A DNA stretch of 64,000 nt from Alistipes sp. (GTDB taxonomy: Bacteria; Bacteroidota; Bacteroidia; Bacteroidales; Rikenellaceae). Shown piece by piece: positions 1 to 7,958 of this stretch; position 1 is the first letter of the stretch; every line of letters starts with the position of its first letter. Where the stretch lies: positions 1-64,000 of the forward strand of contig JALFNK010000007.1 of the NCBI GenBank assembly GCA_022782405.1, given 5' to 3'. Position numbers and translations under genes: made by a program. The notes under the pieces were generated by a model that was not told the DNA's origin, searched no databases, and worked only from the letters and a program-made list of their open reading frames with translations.

Positions 1-107
1 TTCTCTGACTCTTCCTTGGATGGGGAGAGTACAAACGTGGTCATGAAGCGTTCCAACTTTCGCCCAACAGTCCTGTCCTGTTGATGCAACTGGCAGTGAT
101 GCTTCAT
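1..107 (-). CDS. partial unknown gene, 5' end only (runs off the window)
   Basis: An open frame starts at an ATG at 105-107 and runs to the window edge without a stop. Its ATG overlaps the TGA of the upstream helix-turn-helix gene (ATGA overlap), an arrangement typical of translationally coupled genes. Only about 35 residues are visible, rich in His, Gln, Arg and Glu. I do not recognise a family. Its position next to a DNA-binding protein of mobile-element type makes a mobile-element function possible, but this is inference. The same frame is also open upstream of this ATG, so it could instead be the displaced 3' part of a disrupted gene. Confidence 0.3.
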   Translation of the reverse strand, partial: MKHHCQLHQQDRTVGRKLERFMTTFVLSPSKEESE

Positions 108-733
108 CCGATACCAGATTTCGGTGGCATCGAGATAGTCATGCCGTATCGCTCCTGAATCTCTTCGGGGGTGTACCACTCCGTGAGGTCGGAATCGACC
201 TCGTATTTGGCGAAGGCAGCGTCGATATGCTTCTTGCTGTAATAGTTGAACTGGCGGATGCGCACCTTCGGCACCTTGTGCTGCCGCGTGTAGGTCCATA
301 CCCATTTTGCGTTAACCTTGTACTTTTGGGCAATCTCTTCGGCGGTGTAGTATTCCGTGATGTCGAAGTCATCCTTGGGCATGATGCGCTCGTAAGGCTT
401 GGTCTTCATCATCAGCTCGATGTCCGCACGGCGGATGAGCGACTTTTTCCCACTCAGACGCGAGGCCCGCAGTTTGGACTCCTTGACCAGCTTATAAATG
501 TATTGCCGGGTGACGCCCATCAGTTTTGCGGCCTGGGCGAACGAGAAGAAGTCCTGCCCTTCGGCAGCTTGTCGCGGTTGAAGTAATTCCTGCGCCCGCT
601 TCAACTGACGTCGGCGTTCCCGAATCCGCTCCTTGTAGCCCAGGTTGGAACACTGGTGGCTGCAATAGCAGGTTGTTGTTTTCTGTGCGATGAAGGGTTT
701 TCCGCACCACTGACAAATCTTTCTAACTTGCAT
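104..733 (-). CDS. helix-turn-helix / excisionase-like DNA-binding protein with N-terminal Cys motif
   Basis: A 209-residue protein. The N-terminus has CQWCGKPF followed by CYCSHQCSN, a small zinc-binding knuckle. Three related segments follow, each like a MerR/excisionase winged helix: residues about 62-108 (FSFAQAAKLMGVTRQYIYKL), about 127-172 (YYTAEEIAQKYKVNAKWVW) and a short third (WYTPEEIQERYGMT). The third repeat stops right after its recognition helix would begin. From memory, relatives continue for a full third domain, so the C-terminus may be truncated. Such proteins are usually found beside integrases of Bacteroidetes integrative elements. The start is backed by AGGAGG about 5 bp upstream (739-746), a strong Shine-Dalgarno that most genes here lack, which fits foreign origin. 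DNA binding is well supported; the role in an element is inference. Confidence 0.75.
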   Translation of the reverse strand: MQVRKICQWCGKPFIAQKTTTCYCSHQCSNLGYKERIRERRRQLKRAQELLQPRQAAEGQDFFSFAQAAKLMGVTRQYIYKLVKESKLRASRLSGKKSLIRRADIELMMKTKPYERIMPKDDFDITEYYTAEEIAQKYKVNAKWVWTYTRQHKVPKVRIRQFNYYSKKHIDAAFAKYEVDSDLTEWYTPEEIQERYGMTISMPPKSGIG

Positions 734-783
734 CTTTTCCTCCTTTACGTTGGCCGTAATTTCGCCTAATTTCTCCCGGATTT

Positions 784-820
784 TGTCAACACATGTAAAC
801 CACTGTCAACACACGTCAAC
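784..820. repeat. short direct repeats upstream of the HTH gene
   Basis: TGTCAACACATGT (784-796) and TGTCAACACACGT (804-816) are direct repeats with one mismatch, phased by 20 bp, followed by a further CGTCAAC (814-820). Repeats phased by about two helical turns next to a DNA-binding protein gene could be an operator or accessory recombinase sites. The stretch 734-938 holds no gene that I can support. Confidence 0.45.
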
Positions 821-938
821 TAATGCGTCAGTGTGATATTTCGGCTTATGTGGAATTTGCTCCGCGGTAGAAATATGGTAGGAAAATATGGAGAAAATTC
901 GTGATCTCCAAACGGCAACTGGAAAGCATGCAAAAACA

Positions 939-963
939 AAAGTCGCTGATATACAGCGACTTT
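939..963 (-). terminator. rho-independent terminator of the mnmE operon
   Basis: AAAGTCGCTG (939-948) pairs with CAGCGACTTT (954-963) around the loop ATATA. On the minus strand the stem is followed by TTGTTTTTG. It lies about 40 bp past the mnmE stop codon and probably ends the parA-to-mnmE transcript. The flanking A/T runs could also let it work on the other strand. Confidence 0.75.
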
Positions 964-1004
964 ATTCTAAATAGTTATGGTTGGTTATGGTTGTTTACAA
1001 GCCG

Positions 1005-1022
1005 TTACTTGCCGATGCAGAA
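1005..1022 (-). other. possible attB-type site in the 3' end of mnmE
   Basis: The last 18 bases of mnmE on the coding strand read TTCTGCATCGGCAAGTAA and encode FCIGK-stop. As I recall it, the Salmonella genomic island SGI1 attachment core in the 3' end of thdF/trmE (the same gene) is TTCTGTATTGGTAAGTAA, which differs only at wobble positions. The mobile-type gene lies immediately beyond. That this site is used here is inference; the second repeat copy would lie outside the window. Confidence 0.35.
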
Positions 1023-2381
1023 ATTCGAAAAGATATTCTTCAGGATTTCATCCGGCGTGATGACTCCGCGGCCCGTAATCTCGCCCAGGTGCCGGATCAC
1101 TTCGCGAACCTCTTCACTCAGCAGGTCCGTGGGAAGGCCTGCGTCCATTCCTTCCAGTGCATGCGCCAATGATTTTCGGGCAGCTGTGAGTGCCTCGTAA
1201 TGGCGGCTGTTCGAGACGACCGGATCTCCGTGGTAGACTTCTTCGGTGTCTACCGCATTCCGCAGCGCTTCGCACAAGGCGTCGATGCCTTCACCCCGCC
1301 TGGCCGAGATTCCGAGAGCTCCTTCCGGCAGACGGAATCCTTCCGATGCCGCATCCATCTTGTTATATACGGTCAGCACCTGTTGGTCGGGGCGTATCTC
1401 GATCTGCGATGCGGACTGATCCTGATCGATGCCGTGCTGTGCATCGACAAGGCGGATCACCACCTGCGCCCGGCGGATGCTCTCCATCGTGCGTTCGATG
1501 CCCATTTGCTCCAGCCTGTCCCCCGTTGTGCGGATTCCGGCCGTATCGAGAAAACGGAACAGGACCCCGGCGATATTGGCCCGTTCCTCGATTACGTCGC
1601 GTGTCGTGCCGGCGATTTCCGAGACCATGGCGCGATCTTCATGCAGCAGCCGGTTCAGCAGGGTTGATTTTCCGACGTTCGGCGCACCGACAATTGCAAC
1701 GGCAATTCCCTCCTTGAGGGCGTTGCCCAATGCGAAGGAGCTGCACAGACGGTCGATTTCACGGCCGATCTGCTCCATCGTATCGCGGAGTGCCCGGCGG
1801 TCGGCAAATTCGACATCCTCTTCGGAGAAGTCGAGTTCCAGTTCGAGCAGGGTGGTCAGATGCAGCAGCCGTTCGCGGAGCGTCTCGAGAGCCGAGGAGT
1901 AGCCGCCGCGCATCTGGTTCGTGGCCAGGGCATGTGCTGCCCGCGACGAGGCGGCAATCAGATCACCGACGGCCTCGGCCTGCGCCAGGTCGAGTTTCCC
2001 CGCCAGATAGGCCCTCATGGTGAACTCTCCAGGCGTGGCCATACGTCCGCCGGCGGCGATCAGCAGACGCAGGATCTCCGCGACGATGTAGGAGGAGCCG
2101 TGGCAGGAAATTTCCACGGAATCTTCGCCCGTATAGGAGTGTGGGGCCCGGAAGACGGTGGCCAGCACGTCGTCTACGATACGCGGCGTTTCGGCGGCGG
2201 CCGACGCATCCACGATCGTTCCGTAATGGACCGTGTAGGGGGCAGCCCCGGCAAGCGGCGTGCGGCCGCGGAAGATGCGGTCGCAGAGCGCAAGGGCTTC
2301 GGCGCCGCTCACGCGAATGACGGCGATGGCGCCTCCCGGAGCTGTGGCCGGGGCAACGATCGTATCGTGGTCGGGGATCAT
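1005..2381 (-). CDS. mnmE: tRNA modification GTPase MnmE
   Basis: A 458-residue protein of the usual family length. With MnmG it installs the carboxymethylaminomethyl group on wobble uridine-34 of certain tRNAs, using GTP and a methylene-tetrahydrofolate unit. The N-terminal folate-binding domain begins MIPDHDTIVAPATAPGGAIA. The embedded G domain has the P-loop GAPNVGKST (232-240), DTAGIR (G3) and NKMD (G4). The protein ends in the conserved FCIGK with its invariant cysteine. It is the last gene of the parA operon, 12 bp after the lytic transglycosylase gene. mnmG is not in this window. Confidence 0.97.
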   Translation of the reverse strand: MIPDHDTIVAPATAPGGAIAVIRVSGAEALALCDRIFRGRTPLAGAAPYTVHYGTIVDASAAAETPRIVDDVLATVFRAPHSYTGEDSVEISCHGSSYIVAEILRLLIAAGGRMATPGEFTMRAYLAGKLDLAQAEAVGDLIAASSRAAHALATNQMRGGYSSALETLRERLLHLTTLLELELDFSEEDVEFADRRALRDTMEQIGREIDRLCSSFALGNALKEGIAVAIVGAPNVGKSTLLNRLLHEDRAMVSEIAGTTRDVIEERANIAGVLFRFLDTAGIRTTGDRLEQMGIERTMESIRRAQVVIRLVDAQHGIDQDQSASQIEIRPDQQVLTVYNKMDAASEGFRLPEGALGISARRGEGIDALCEALRNAVDTEEVYHGDPVVSNSRHYEALTAARKSLAHALEGMDAGLPTDLLSEEVREVIRHLGEITGRGVITPDEILKNIFSNFCIGK

Positions 2382-2393
2382 GCGTTGTCCGTC

Positions 2394-3770
2394 TTATCGC
2401 CCTTCGATGCGCAGCCGCTGTCCGATACGGAGCTTGTGGGCGCTTTTGAGCTTGTTCCAGCGCATGAGCTGCGAGACGGTAACATGGTAGCGGCGTGCGA
2501 TGGCGCCGAGCGTGTCGCCTCGTTTGACGACATAGACCGTGCCGCTCTGTTGCTGCCGTTTCTTTTCGATATTGGCCGGATTGATGTACTCCTTGAGATA
2601 GAGCGAGTCCTTTCCGCGGATCTCCGTCTCGTGGGCGATATATTGCGAGACGTTGCGCTGCGGAAGCACCAGCGTATAGGTCTTGGTCGTAGCCGGGACG
2701 ATGTCGAGCTTGTACTGCGGGTTGAGCAGTCGCAGCGTCTCCACCGGCAGGTCGATCGTCGAGGCGATTTGCTGGAAGTGCATCAGGTGGTCGATGCGCA
2801 CCGTATCGACCGACAGGGGCACGGGGGCTGGTTCGGGGTCGATGCCGTGCTGGCGGTGGTAGGCATAGGCATACGAGGCGCCGATGAATGCCGGGACATA
2901 TCCGCGGGTCTCGCGTGGCAGGTAGTCGTATATCTCCCAGAAAGTCTTGCCGCCCGAGCGTGCGATGGCCTTATTGACGTTGCCGGGACCGCAGTTGTAG
3001 GCAGCGATGGCCAGCGTCCAGTCGTTGTAGATGGCGTAAAGATCCTTCAGATAGCGGCATGCGGCCTCCGTGGCACGTACCGGGTCGCGGCGCTCGTCCA
3101 CGAGCGAGTTGATCTCCAGACCGTAGCTTTTGCCCGTCGAGGGCATGAACTGCCACAGTCCGACAGCCCCGGCCGGCGATACGGCCGTCGGCTGGAGAGC
3201 CGATTCGATGATCGGAAGGGCCCGCAGTTCGATCGGGAGTCCCTCGCGGAGCAGCGCATCCTCGATCAGCGGGAAGTAATATTGCGAGAGTCCCAGAATA
3301 CGGTTGATCGTTCCGTAGCGGGGATTGATGTAGCGGTTGATGTAGCCCTTGACGATGTAGTTGTAGGGAAGTGGAATGGGTGAAACAAGCGCCCGCAGCC
3401 GCTCGGCATAGAGCGTGTCGAGAGCAGGATCCGGAATCTCGGCCGTGGCTGTGGAATCCTCGCGGACGAAGCAGTCGAAAAACTCCGTGAATGCCTCCGC
3501 CTGCTGCCGCTCACGCCATATGGCCACCAGCGAATCGGCCTGAACGGCCGTAAGCCCCAGTGTGATGTCATTGACGGGTTCCGGTTCGGGCTCCGCCTCG
3601 GTCATCTCCGGCTCTTCGGGCGTTTCGATGGCCGGAGCCGGAGCGGGTGCGGCGACCTGCTCGGTCTGCTCTTTTTTGCGGTCGCGTTTCTTTTTGCGCG
3701 GTCTGCGGTCGAGGGCCGAGGCCGAAGCGACGACCGAGAGCAGCAACGCGAGGGTGAGGAGTTTTTTCAT
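2394..3770 (-). CDS. membrane-bound lytic murein transglycosylase, MltD type, with LysM
   Basis: A 458-residue exported protein. A signal peptide (1-19) is followed by a Lys/Arg-rich stretch and a Pro/Glu-rich linker (20-66), then an SLT domain from about 130. That domain has the catalytic glutamate in PIIESALQP (Glu189), AGAVGLWQFMPSTGKSYGL, and AAYNCGPGNVNKA. One LysM repeat (about 413-458, starting YVVKRGDTLGAIARRYHVT) binds peptidoglycan. The family cleaves MurNAc-GlcNAc bonds to leave 1,6-anhydroMurNAc. It sits 3 bp after the DUF5683 gene. E. coli MltD is a lipoprotein with two LysM; this one has one LysM and no clear lipobox. Confidence 0.92.
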   Translation of the reverse strand: MKKLLTLALLLSVVASASALDRRPRKKKRDRKKEQTEQVAAPAPAPAIETPEEPEMTEAEPEPEPVNDITLGLTAVQADSLVAIWRERQQAEAFTEFFDCFVREDSTATAEIPDPALDTLYAERLRALVSPIPLPYNYIVKGYINRYINPRYGTINRILGLSQYYFPLIEDALLREGLPIELRALPIIESALQPTAVSPAGAVGLWQFMPSTGKSYGLEINSLVDERRDPVRATEAACRYLKDLYAIYNDWTLAIAAYNCGPGNVNKAIARSGGKTFWEIYDYLPRETRGYVPAFIGASYAYAYHRQHGIDPEPAPVPLSVDTVRIDHLMHFQQIASTIDLPVETLRLLNPQYKLDIVPATTKTYTLVLPQRNVSQYIAHETEIRGKDSLYLKEYINPANIEKKRQQQSGTVYVVKRGDTLGAIARRYHVTVSQLMRWNKLKSAHKLRIGQRLRIEGR

Positions 3771-3773
3771 CGT

Positions 3774-4943
3774 CTAAAATTTGAGGCTCATGTTGAAACC
3801 GAATACCGGGCGGTTGCCGCCTGCTGTGGGGACGTAGGTGGCGTTCACCAGCGGTTCGAGGTTCATCGAAAGATCGTCCGAGATGTCGTAGTCCTTCAGG
3901 TGGGCATCGACGTGCGCGTCGATGATCTGGAGGATGTAAAGGGCTCCGGAGATGATGATGCAGAGGTCCCGGTTGCGTCGGAAGTTGTTGCGCAGGTTGA
4001 GGATGTAGGAGGCCGAATAGCGCCCGCCGAACTCATCGACGGGGCCGTCGGGGTACTTCTCGGGATGCTGCTCGTAGTCGCTGATCTGACTGTAGGCCTT
4101 CTTGAAACGCTGATATCCGCGGTTGTTCCAGTCGATGCAGTAGATCATCGAGGCGAAACCGCCCACGACGAACGGAACCTTCCAGTAGCTTTTGTTGTAG
4201 ATCTGTCCCGCTCCGGGGAAGATGCAGGCCAGCGTGGTGGCCTTCTTGACGTTCGATACCTCGTTGGTCGAGTAGTTCACCGCCACGTCGCCGAGGAAAT
4301 AGATGTACGAGGCGATCGTGATGCCCAGGTAAAGCTGCCGGCGCGTGTTGCTGCGGATCATTTTCGACTGCAGGGCATCGAGTTCGGGACTGCGCGAAAG
4401 ACTGACATTGGTATAGTCGTCGTAGGCTCTTTTGAGCGGTCGGTAGGTCCTGTTCTCGTTCAGATAGAGTGCCAGTCCGGTGCCGATCGTACCGTAGAGG
4501 ACCGGTAGCTTCCAATACTGCTTGTTGTAGACCTGTCCGTATCCGGGCAGCACGGCCGAGATCCAGCACACCTTCGAAAGCGACATCGAGTCGCTCATGA
4601 ACCACCCCTTCTTGAGCAGGGGGCGTTTGGCGGTTGTGTCGCGACCTTCGAGTACGGCGGCATAGCGTGCCGCGGCGATCGAGTCGAGCGTGTACCGGTC
4701 GTCGGTCCGCAGTTGCGCCACGGCTGCGGAGTCGGCTGCATAGTCGATTGCGCCCAGCGAGTCGATCTGATGGGCGAGTGCGGCGAACCGCAGCGAGTCA
4801 TGCTTCGACCGCAGCGAGTCCGGCTTTTCGAATTTTCCGCTCCGGATGAGCGTACGGGTGCCGCGGTGCAGCTGCGCCGTGGCGGGCAGCACCAGCATCA
4901 GGGCGGTGAGCACAAGCAGAAGTCGGAGCCGGATCGTTGTCAT
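3774..4943 (-). CDS. DUF5683 domain-containing membrane protein
   Basis: A 389-residue protein with a signal peptide (about 1-23). The DUF5683 signature appears twice: KVCWISAVLPGYGQVYNKQY and KATTLACIFPGAGQIYNKSY, each followed by a hydrophobic segment, so the domain looks internally duplicated. The C-terminal part (DLSMNLEPLVNATYVPTAGG) looks like beta strands. The function is not known to me. It lies between parB and the lytic transglycosylase gene, 7 bp and 3 bp from each, so it is clearly cotranscribed and probably has a cell-envelope role. Confidence 0.85.
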   Translation of the reverse strand: MTTIRLRLLLVLTALMLVLPATAQLHRGTRTLIRSGKFEKPDSLRSKHDSLRFAALAHQIDSLGAIDYAADSAAVAQLRTDDRYTLDSIAAARYAAVLEGRDTTAKRPLLKKGWFMSDSMSLSKVCWISAVLPGYGQVYNKQYWKLPVLYGTIGTGLALYLNENRTYRPLKRAYDDYTNVSLSRSPELDALQSKMIRSNTRRQLYLGITIASYIYFLGDVAVNYSTNEVSNVKKATTLACIFPGAGQIYNKSYWKVPFVVGGFASMIYCIDWNNRGYQRFKKAYSQISDYEQHPEKYPDGPVDEFGGRYSASYILNLRNNFRRNRDLCIIISGALYILQIIDAHVDAHLKDYDISDDLSMNLEPLVNATYVPTAGGNRPVFGFNMSLKF

Positions 4944-4950
4944 GCCGGGT

Positions 4951-5820
4951 TCAGGAGCGTTTCGTGAAGCGTTCGATGAAGCGTTCTATATCCTTGTCGT
5001 CGTTGAACCCGATCACGATGCGTCCGCCGCCGTTGCGGGTCCGTTTGATGGCGATGTCCTGCGAGAAGCAGGGTTCGAGCAGTTCGACCAGCCGCGAGTA
5101 GCTTTCGGGGTACTCCTCGTCGTCGGAAGGAGCCGGGCGTTCCGCTGCGGCTTCGGTAAGCGAGCGGACGAGCTCCTCGGCCTGACGGACCGAGAGCCCC
5201 TTCTTCACACAGCGCTTGAGCACGCGCAGCTGCTCCTTCTCGGGGGCTCCGGCAATGGCCTTGGCGTGCCCCATCGAGATGAGTCCCTCCTTGAGGGCGA
5301 GCTGCACCTCGTCCGGGAGCTTCAGAAGCCGCAGGTAGTTCGCCACCGACGAGCGTTTCTTGCCGACCCGCTCCGAGAGGGCGTCCTGCGTGAGGTGGCA
5401 CTCGTCGATCAGACGCTGCATGCCCAGTGCGATTTCGATGGCGTTGAGGTCCTGCCGCTGGATGTTCTCCACGAGGGCCATGGCATGCAGATTCTCGTCA
5501 TCCACCTCGCGGATGTAGGCCGGGAGACTCTTCAGATCGGCACGCTGTGCGGCCCGCCAGCGACGTTCGCCGCTGATAATGATATACTTGCCTTCCGCGC
5601 CTTTCTTGACCGTGATGGGCTGAATGACACCCAGCTGGCGGATCGAGTCGGCCAGTTCGTCGAGGGCCTCCTCGTCGAACTGCGTGCGCGGCTGGGTGGG
5701 GTTGGGGATGATGTCTCCGATTTCGATCTCGGCCATCCGGCTCATCGGTTTGAGCCTTGCGTCGATCGGTTCGCTGCCGAAGATGGCATCCAAACCGCGT
5801 CCTAATCCCTTTTGTTTCAT
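4951..5820 (-). CDS. parB: chromosome-partitioning protein ParB
   Basis: A 289-residue ParB/Spo0J protein that loads at parS sites and acts with ParA in origin segregation. The N-terminus KGLGRGLDAIFG is typical. The CTP-binding domain includes GDIIPNPTQPR, the GERRWRAAQ motif and ENIQRQDLN. A helix-turn-helix follows (LTQDALSERVGKKRSSVANYL), and the C-terminus is a dimerisation domain. It is 13 bp downstream of parA. I saw no perfect parS palindrome in this window. Confidence 0.96.
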   Translation of the reverse strand: MKQKGLGRGLDAIFGSEPIDARLKPMSRMAEIEIGDIIPNPTQPRTQFDEEALDELADSIRQLGVIQPITVKKGAEGKYIIISGERRWRAAQRADLKSLPAYIREVDDENLHAMALVENIQRQDLNAIEIALGMQRLIDECHLTQDALSERVGKKRSSVANYLRLLKLPDEVQLALKEGLISMGHAKAIAGAPEKEQLRVLKRCVKKGLSVRQAEELVRSLTEAAAERPAPSDDEEYPESYSRLVELLEPCFSQDIAIKRTRNGGGRIVIGFNDDKDIERFIERFTKRS

Positions 5821-5833
5821 ATCCGTATGCGTT

Positions 5834-6604
5834 TTATTTGCTGCGTTTGCGGTCGCGTTTGAGGAATTCCCGTGCCAGATTCAGATAGTTCGTCGAACCG
5901 ACGGCGCTCGCATCGTAGAGCATGACGGGCTTCCCGTGCGAGGGGGCTTCACCCAAACGGATGTTGCGTTGGATTATTGTGTCATAGGCCAGCTCCCCGA
6001 AGTGCTCGCGAACCTCATTGACCACCTGGTTGTTGAGTCGGTTGCGCATGTACATCGTCAGCAGGAAGCCCTCGATGTCGAGATCGGGGTTCAGGCTGCT
6101 CTTGACCTTGCGGATCGTGTTGAGCAGCTTCGAAAGACCTTCGAGGGCGAGGTATTCGCACTGCACGGGAATGAGTACCGAGTCGGCGGCCGTGAGGATG
6201 TTCACCGTCGTATAACCCAGCGAGGGGGAGCAGTCGATGAAGATGTAGTCGAAGCGCTCACGGACCGAATCGACGATGCGCTTCATGACGTGGTGGGCAT
6301 GTTCCATCTTGGGAAGCTCGGTGTCGGCGGCTACCAGATCGATCGACGAAGGCAGCAGCCAGAGGTTCTTGACGTCGGGACTCGGAAGGATTACCTCTTC
6401 GGCGCGTTTCTGCCCGGAAATGCACTCGTAGATGCCTTCGAGGTTGATGTCGAAGCCCAGGCCCGACGTGGCGTTGGCCTGCGGATCGGCGTCGAGCAGC
6501 AGCACCTTCTTGCCCAGCAGAGCCAGCGATGCCGCCAGATTGATGGCAGTCGTGGTTTTGCCCACGCCGCCCTTTTGATTGGCTAATGCGATAACCTTTG
6601 CCAT
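5834..6604 (-). CDS. parA: chromosome-partitioning ATPase ParA (Soj)
   Basis: A 256-residue deviant Walker A ATPase with [17 protein letters not shown] near residues 11-27, the A' motif [12 protein letters not shown] and Walker [14 protein letters not shown]. It lacks the N-terminal helix-turn-helix of plasmid ParAs, so it is the chromosomal Soj type. It is the first gene of a five-gene minus-strand operon (parA, parB, DUF5683, lytic transglycosylase, mnmE). Confidence 0.96.
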   Translation of the reverse strand: MAKVIALANQKGGVGKTTTAINLAASLALLGKKVLLLDADPQANATSGLGFDINLEGIYECISGQKRAEEVILPSPDVKNLWLLPSSIDLVAADTELPKMEHAHHVMKRIVDSVRERFDYIFIDCSPSLGYTTVNILTAADSVLIPVQCEYLALEGLSKLLNTIRKVKSSLNPDLDIEGFLLTMYMRNRLNNQVVNEVREHFGELAYDTIIQRNIRLGEAPSHGKPVMLYDASAVGSTNYLNLAREFLKRDRKRSK

Positions 6605-6632
6605 AATGATTCGATACCGTGTAATAAGCAGG

Positions 6633-6664
6633 CAAATTTAATCAAATTCTATGTAAATACGCAA
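6633..6664 (-). promoter_or_regulatory. Bacteroidetes-type promoter of the parA operon
   Basis: On the minus strand TTG (6662-6664) is separated by 21 bp from TAAATTTG (6633-6640), matching the -33/-7 pattern TTTG...TAnnTTTG. It lies about 30 bp before the parA ATG. The gene-free stretch 6605-6955 holds this promoter, the divergent CPBP promoter, and a small hairpin (GCACGGA 6841-6847 with TCCGTGC 6856-6862). Confidence 0.65.
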
Positions 6665-6877
6665 TCGTCGTGCAAAATTACCCGCGGCATGCGGCATCTC
6701 CGGCATCGGCTCCCGCCGGTAAAACAGCGTCCTGACCGCTCTTCCGGAAGTCTTCGGCAGTCGGGAAAAGAAACCGCTCCGCGGAATACCCGATTTGGAA
6801 TTGTGCGCCGCATGGTGTATCTTTACCCGGATATTTCCCGGCACGGAAAGGTGTGTCCGTGCGGCGTACGAATAAAA

Positions 6878-6909
6878 TTTGGCGTTGCACGCGCCTTGCA
6901 CTATCTTTG
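6878..6909 (+). promoter_or_regulatory. Bacteroidetes-type promoter of the CPBP protease gene
   Basis: TTTG (6878-6881), 20 bp spacer, TATCTTTG (6902-6909). This is a full match to the consensus. The ATG at 6956 is about 45 bp downstream. Confidence 0.75.
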
Positions 6910-6955
6910 AAGCCGGAATGTCCGGTACAACCGGACCGGGTAATCTGATTTGTCT

Positions 6956-7900
6956 ATGGAAAAGATGGAAGAGAAACGAAAGGAGGAGAATCCGGGCGGA
7001 TTCCCGACTCCGCAATCCGGGGCGCAGGTGCAGCCGGAAGCGCTCCGTGCGACGGCTGCGACGGCGGAAAAAGGGAATGGCCCCCGCCGCCGCTTTCCCA
7101 CGACGGGCGATCTGTTCGCCATGCTGGGCATCGCCCTCGGCGCCCAGGTGGTGGTCGGCCTGCTGGGCATGCTGTTCTCGCTCTTCGCCGGACACGGCAT
7201 GAATCTCAATACGATGGAGCCGGCGGCTGTGGGCAAGCTGGTCGCGGCGCTTTATTTCGTGTCGATGTCCGTGGCGCTGGGCGGACTTCTCTACTATCGG
7301 CGCGCGCGCGGAGGACGCGGCCGTTGGGCGCGGTTTTCCCTGCGCGGCCTCGATCCGGCGATGCTGCTCTGGGCCTTTGTGATGATGTGTGCAGTCGGGG
7401 TGGTCCTCGAGCCGCTTTTCGCCCTTCTCCCCGAGTTGCAGATTCAGGTGGGGCGCGGCTTTTGGACGATCCTCTCGCTGGTGCTCTTTGCGCCGGTCTT
7501 CGAAGAGCTCATCTGTCGCGGCCTGGTTCTCGGATCGTTGCGCGCCCGCTACGGGGTAACGATCGCCTGGGTCGTCTCGTCGCTCTTCTTCGGCGTGCTG
7601 CACGGACAGCCCGTGCAGGTCATCAACGGATTTGTCGTGGGACTGGTGCTCGGATATGTCTATATCGCTACCGATTCTCTGTGGGCGGCGATGATTCTCC
7701 ATGCCCTGAACAATGCGGTGGCCTATCTGATGCTCGCCACCGGACATGAAAACACGCTGCTTATCGACCTGATCCCCGGTCGGACGCTCTATGTGGTGGT
7801 GTATGTCGTGGCTTTGGCGGTTTTCGTCGTCTCGGGATACATGATGTGGCGTGCATTGCAGCGCATGAAGGCGGAGGAGAAAAATCGCGCCGAGGCGTAA
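6956..7900 (+). CDS. CPBP family intramembrane metalloprotease (CAAX/Abi type)
   Basis: About 314 residues with a charged cytoplasmic N-terminus (to about 48) and six to eight hydrophobic segments. The family motifs are present: FEELICRGLVLGSLRARYG (EExxxR), FFGVLHG (FxxxH) and HALNNAVAYLM (HxxxN). CPBP proteins are glutamic-type membrane proteases; substrates in Bacteroidetes are largely unknown. I chose the ATG at 6956; an in-frame TTG two codons earlier is less likely. It has its own promoter, and the next gene also has its own promoter about 50 bp on, so it looks monocistronic. Confidence 0.9.
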   Translation: MEKMEEKRKEENPGGFPTPQSGAQVQPEALRATAATAEKGNGPRRRFPTTGDLFAMLGIALGAQVVVGLLGMLFSLFAGHGMNLNTMEPAAVGKLVAALYFVSMSVALGGLLYYRRARGGRGRWARFSLRGLDPAMLLWAFVMMCAVGVVLEPLFALLPELQIQVGRGFWTILSLVLFAPVFEELICRGLVLGSLRARYGVTIAWVVSSLFFGVLHGQPVQVINGFVVGLVLGYVYIATDSLWAAMILHALNNAVAYLMLATGHENTLLIDLIPGRTLYVVVYVVALAVFVVSGYMMWRALQRMKAEEKNRAEA

Positions 7901-7914
7901 TAATCTCCCGGGCA

Positions 7915-7947
7915 TTGCGTTAATTACGAGTAAAAGCCCTATCTTTG
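7915..7947 (+). promoter_or_regulatory. promoter of the SurA/OstA operon
   Basis: TTG (7915-7917) and TATCTTTG (7940-7947) with a 22-bp spacer, slightly long for the consensus. The ATG at 7959 is only 11 bp past the -7 box, so the predicted leader is very short. Confidence 0.6.
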
Positions 7948-7958
7948 CCTGTTGGAAA

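Noticed and set aside
1..1004. Insertion sequence or transposase
   Set aside because: No transposase frame or terminal inverted repeats are visible; the DNA-binding gene alone does not define an insertion sequence.
1..6604. parS sites near parAB
   Set aside because: I looked for a TGTTNCACGTGNAACA-like palindrome and saw none, so none is reported.
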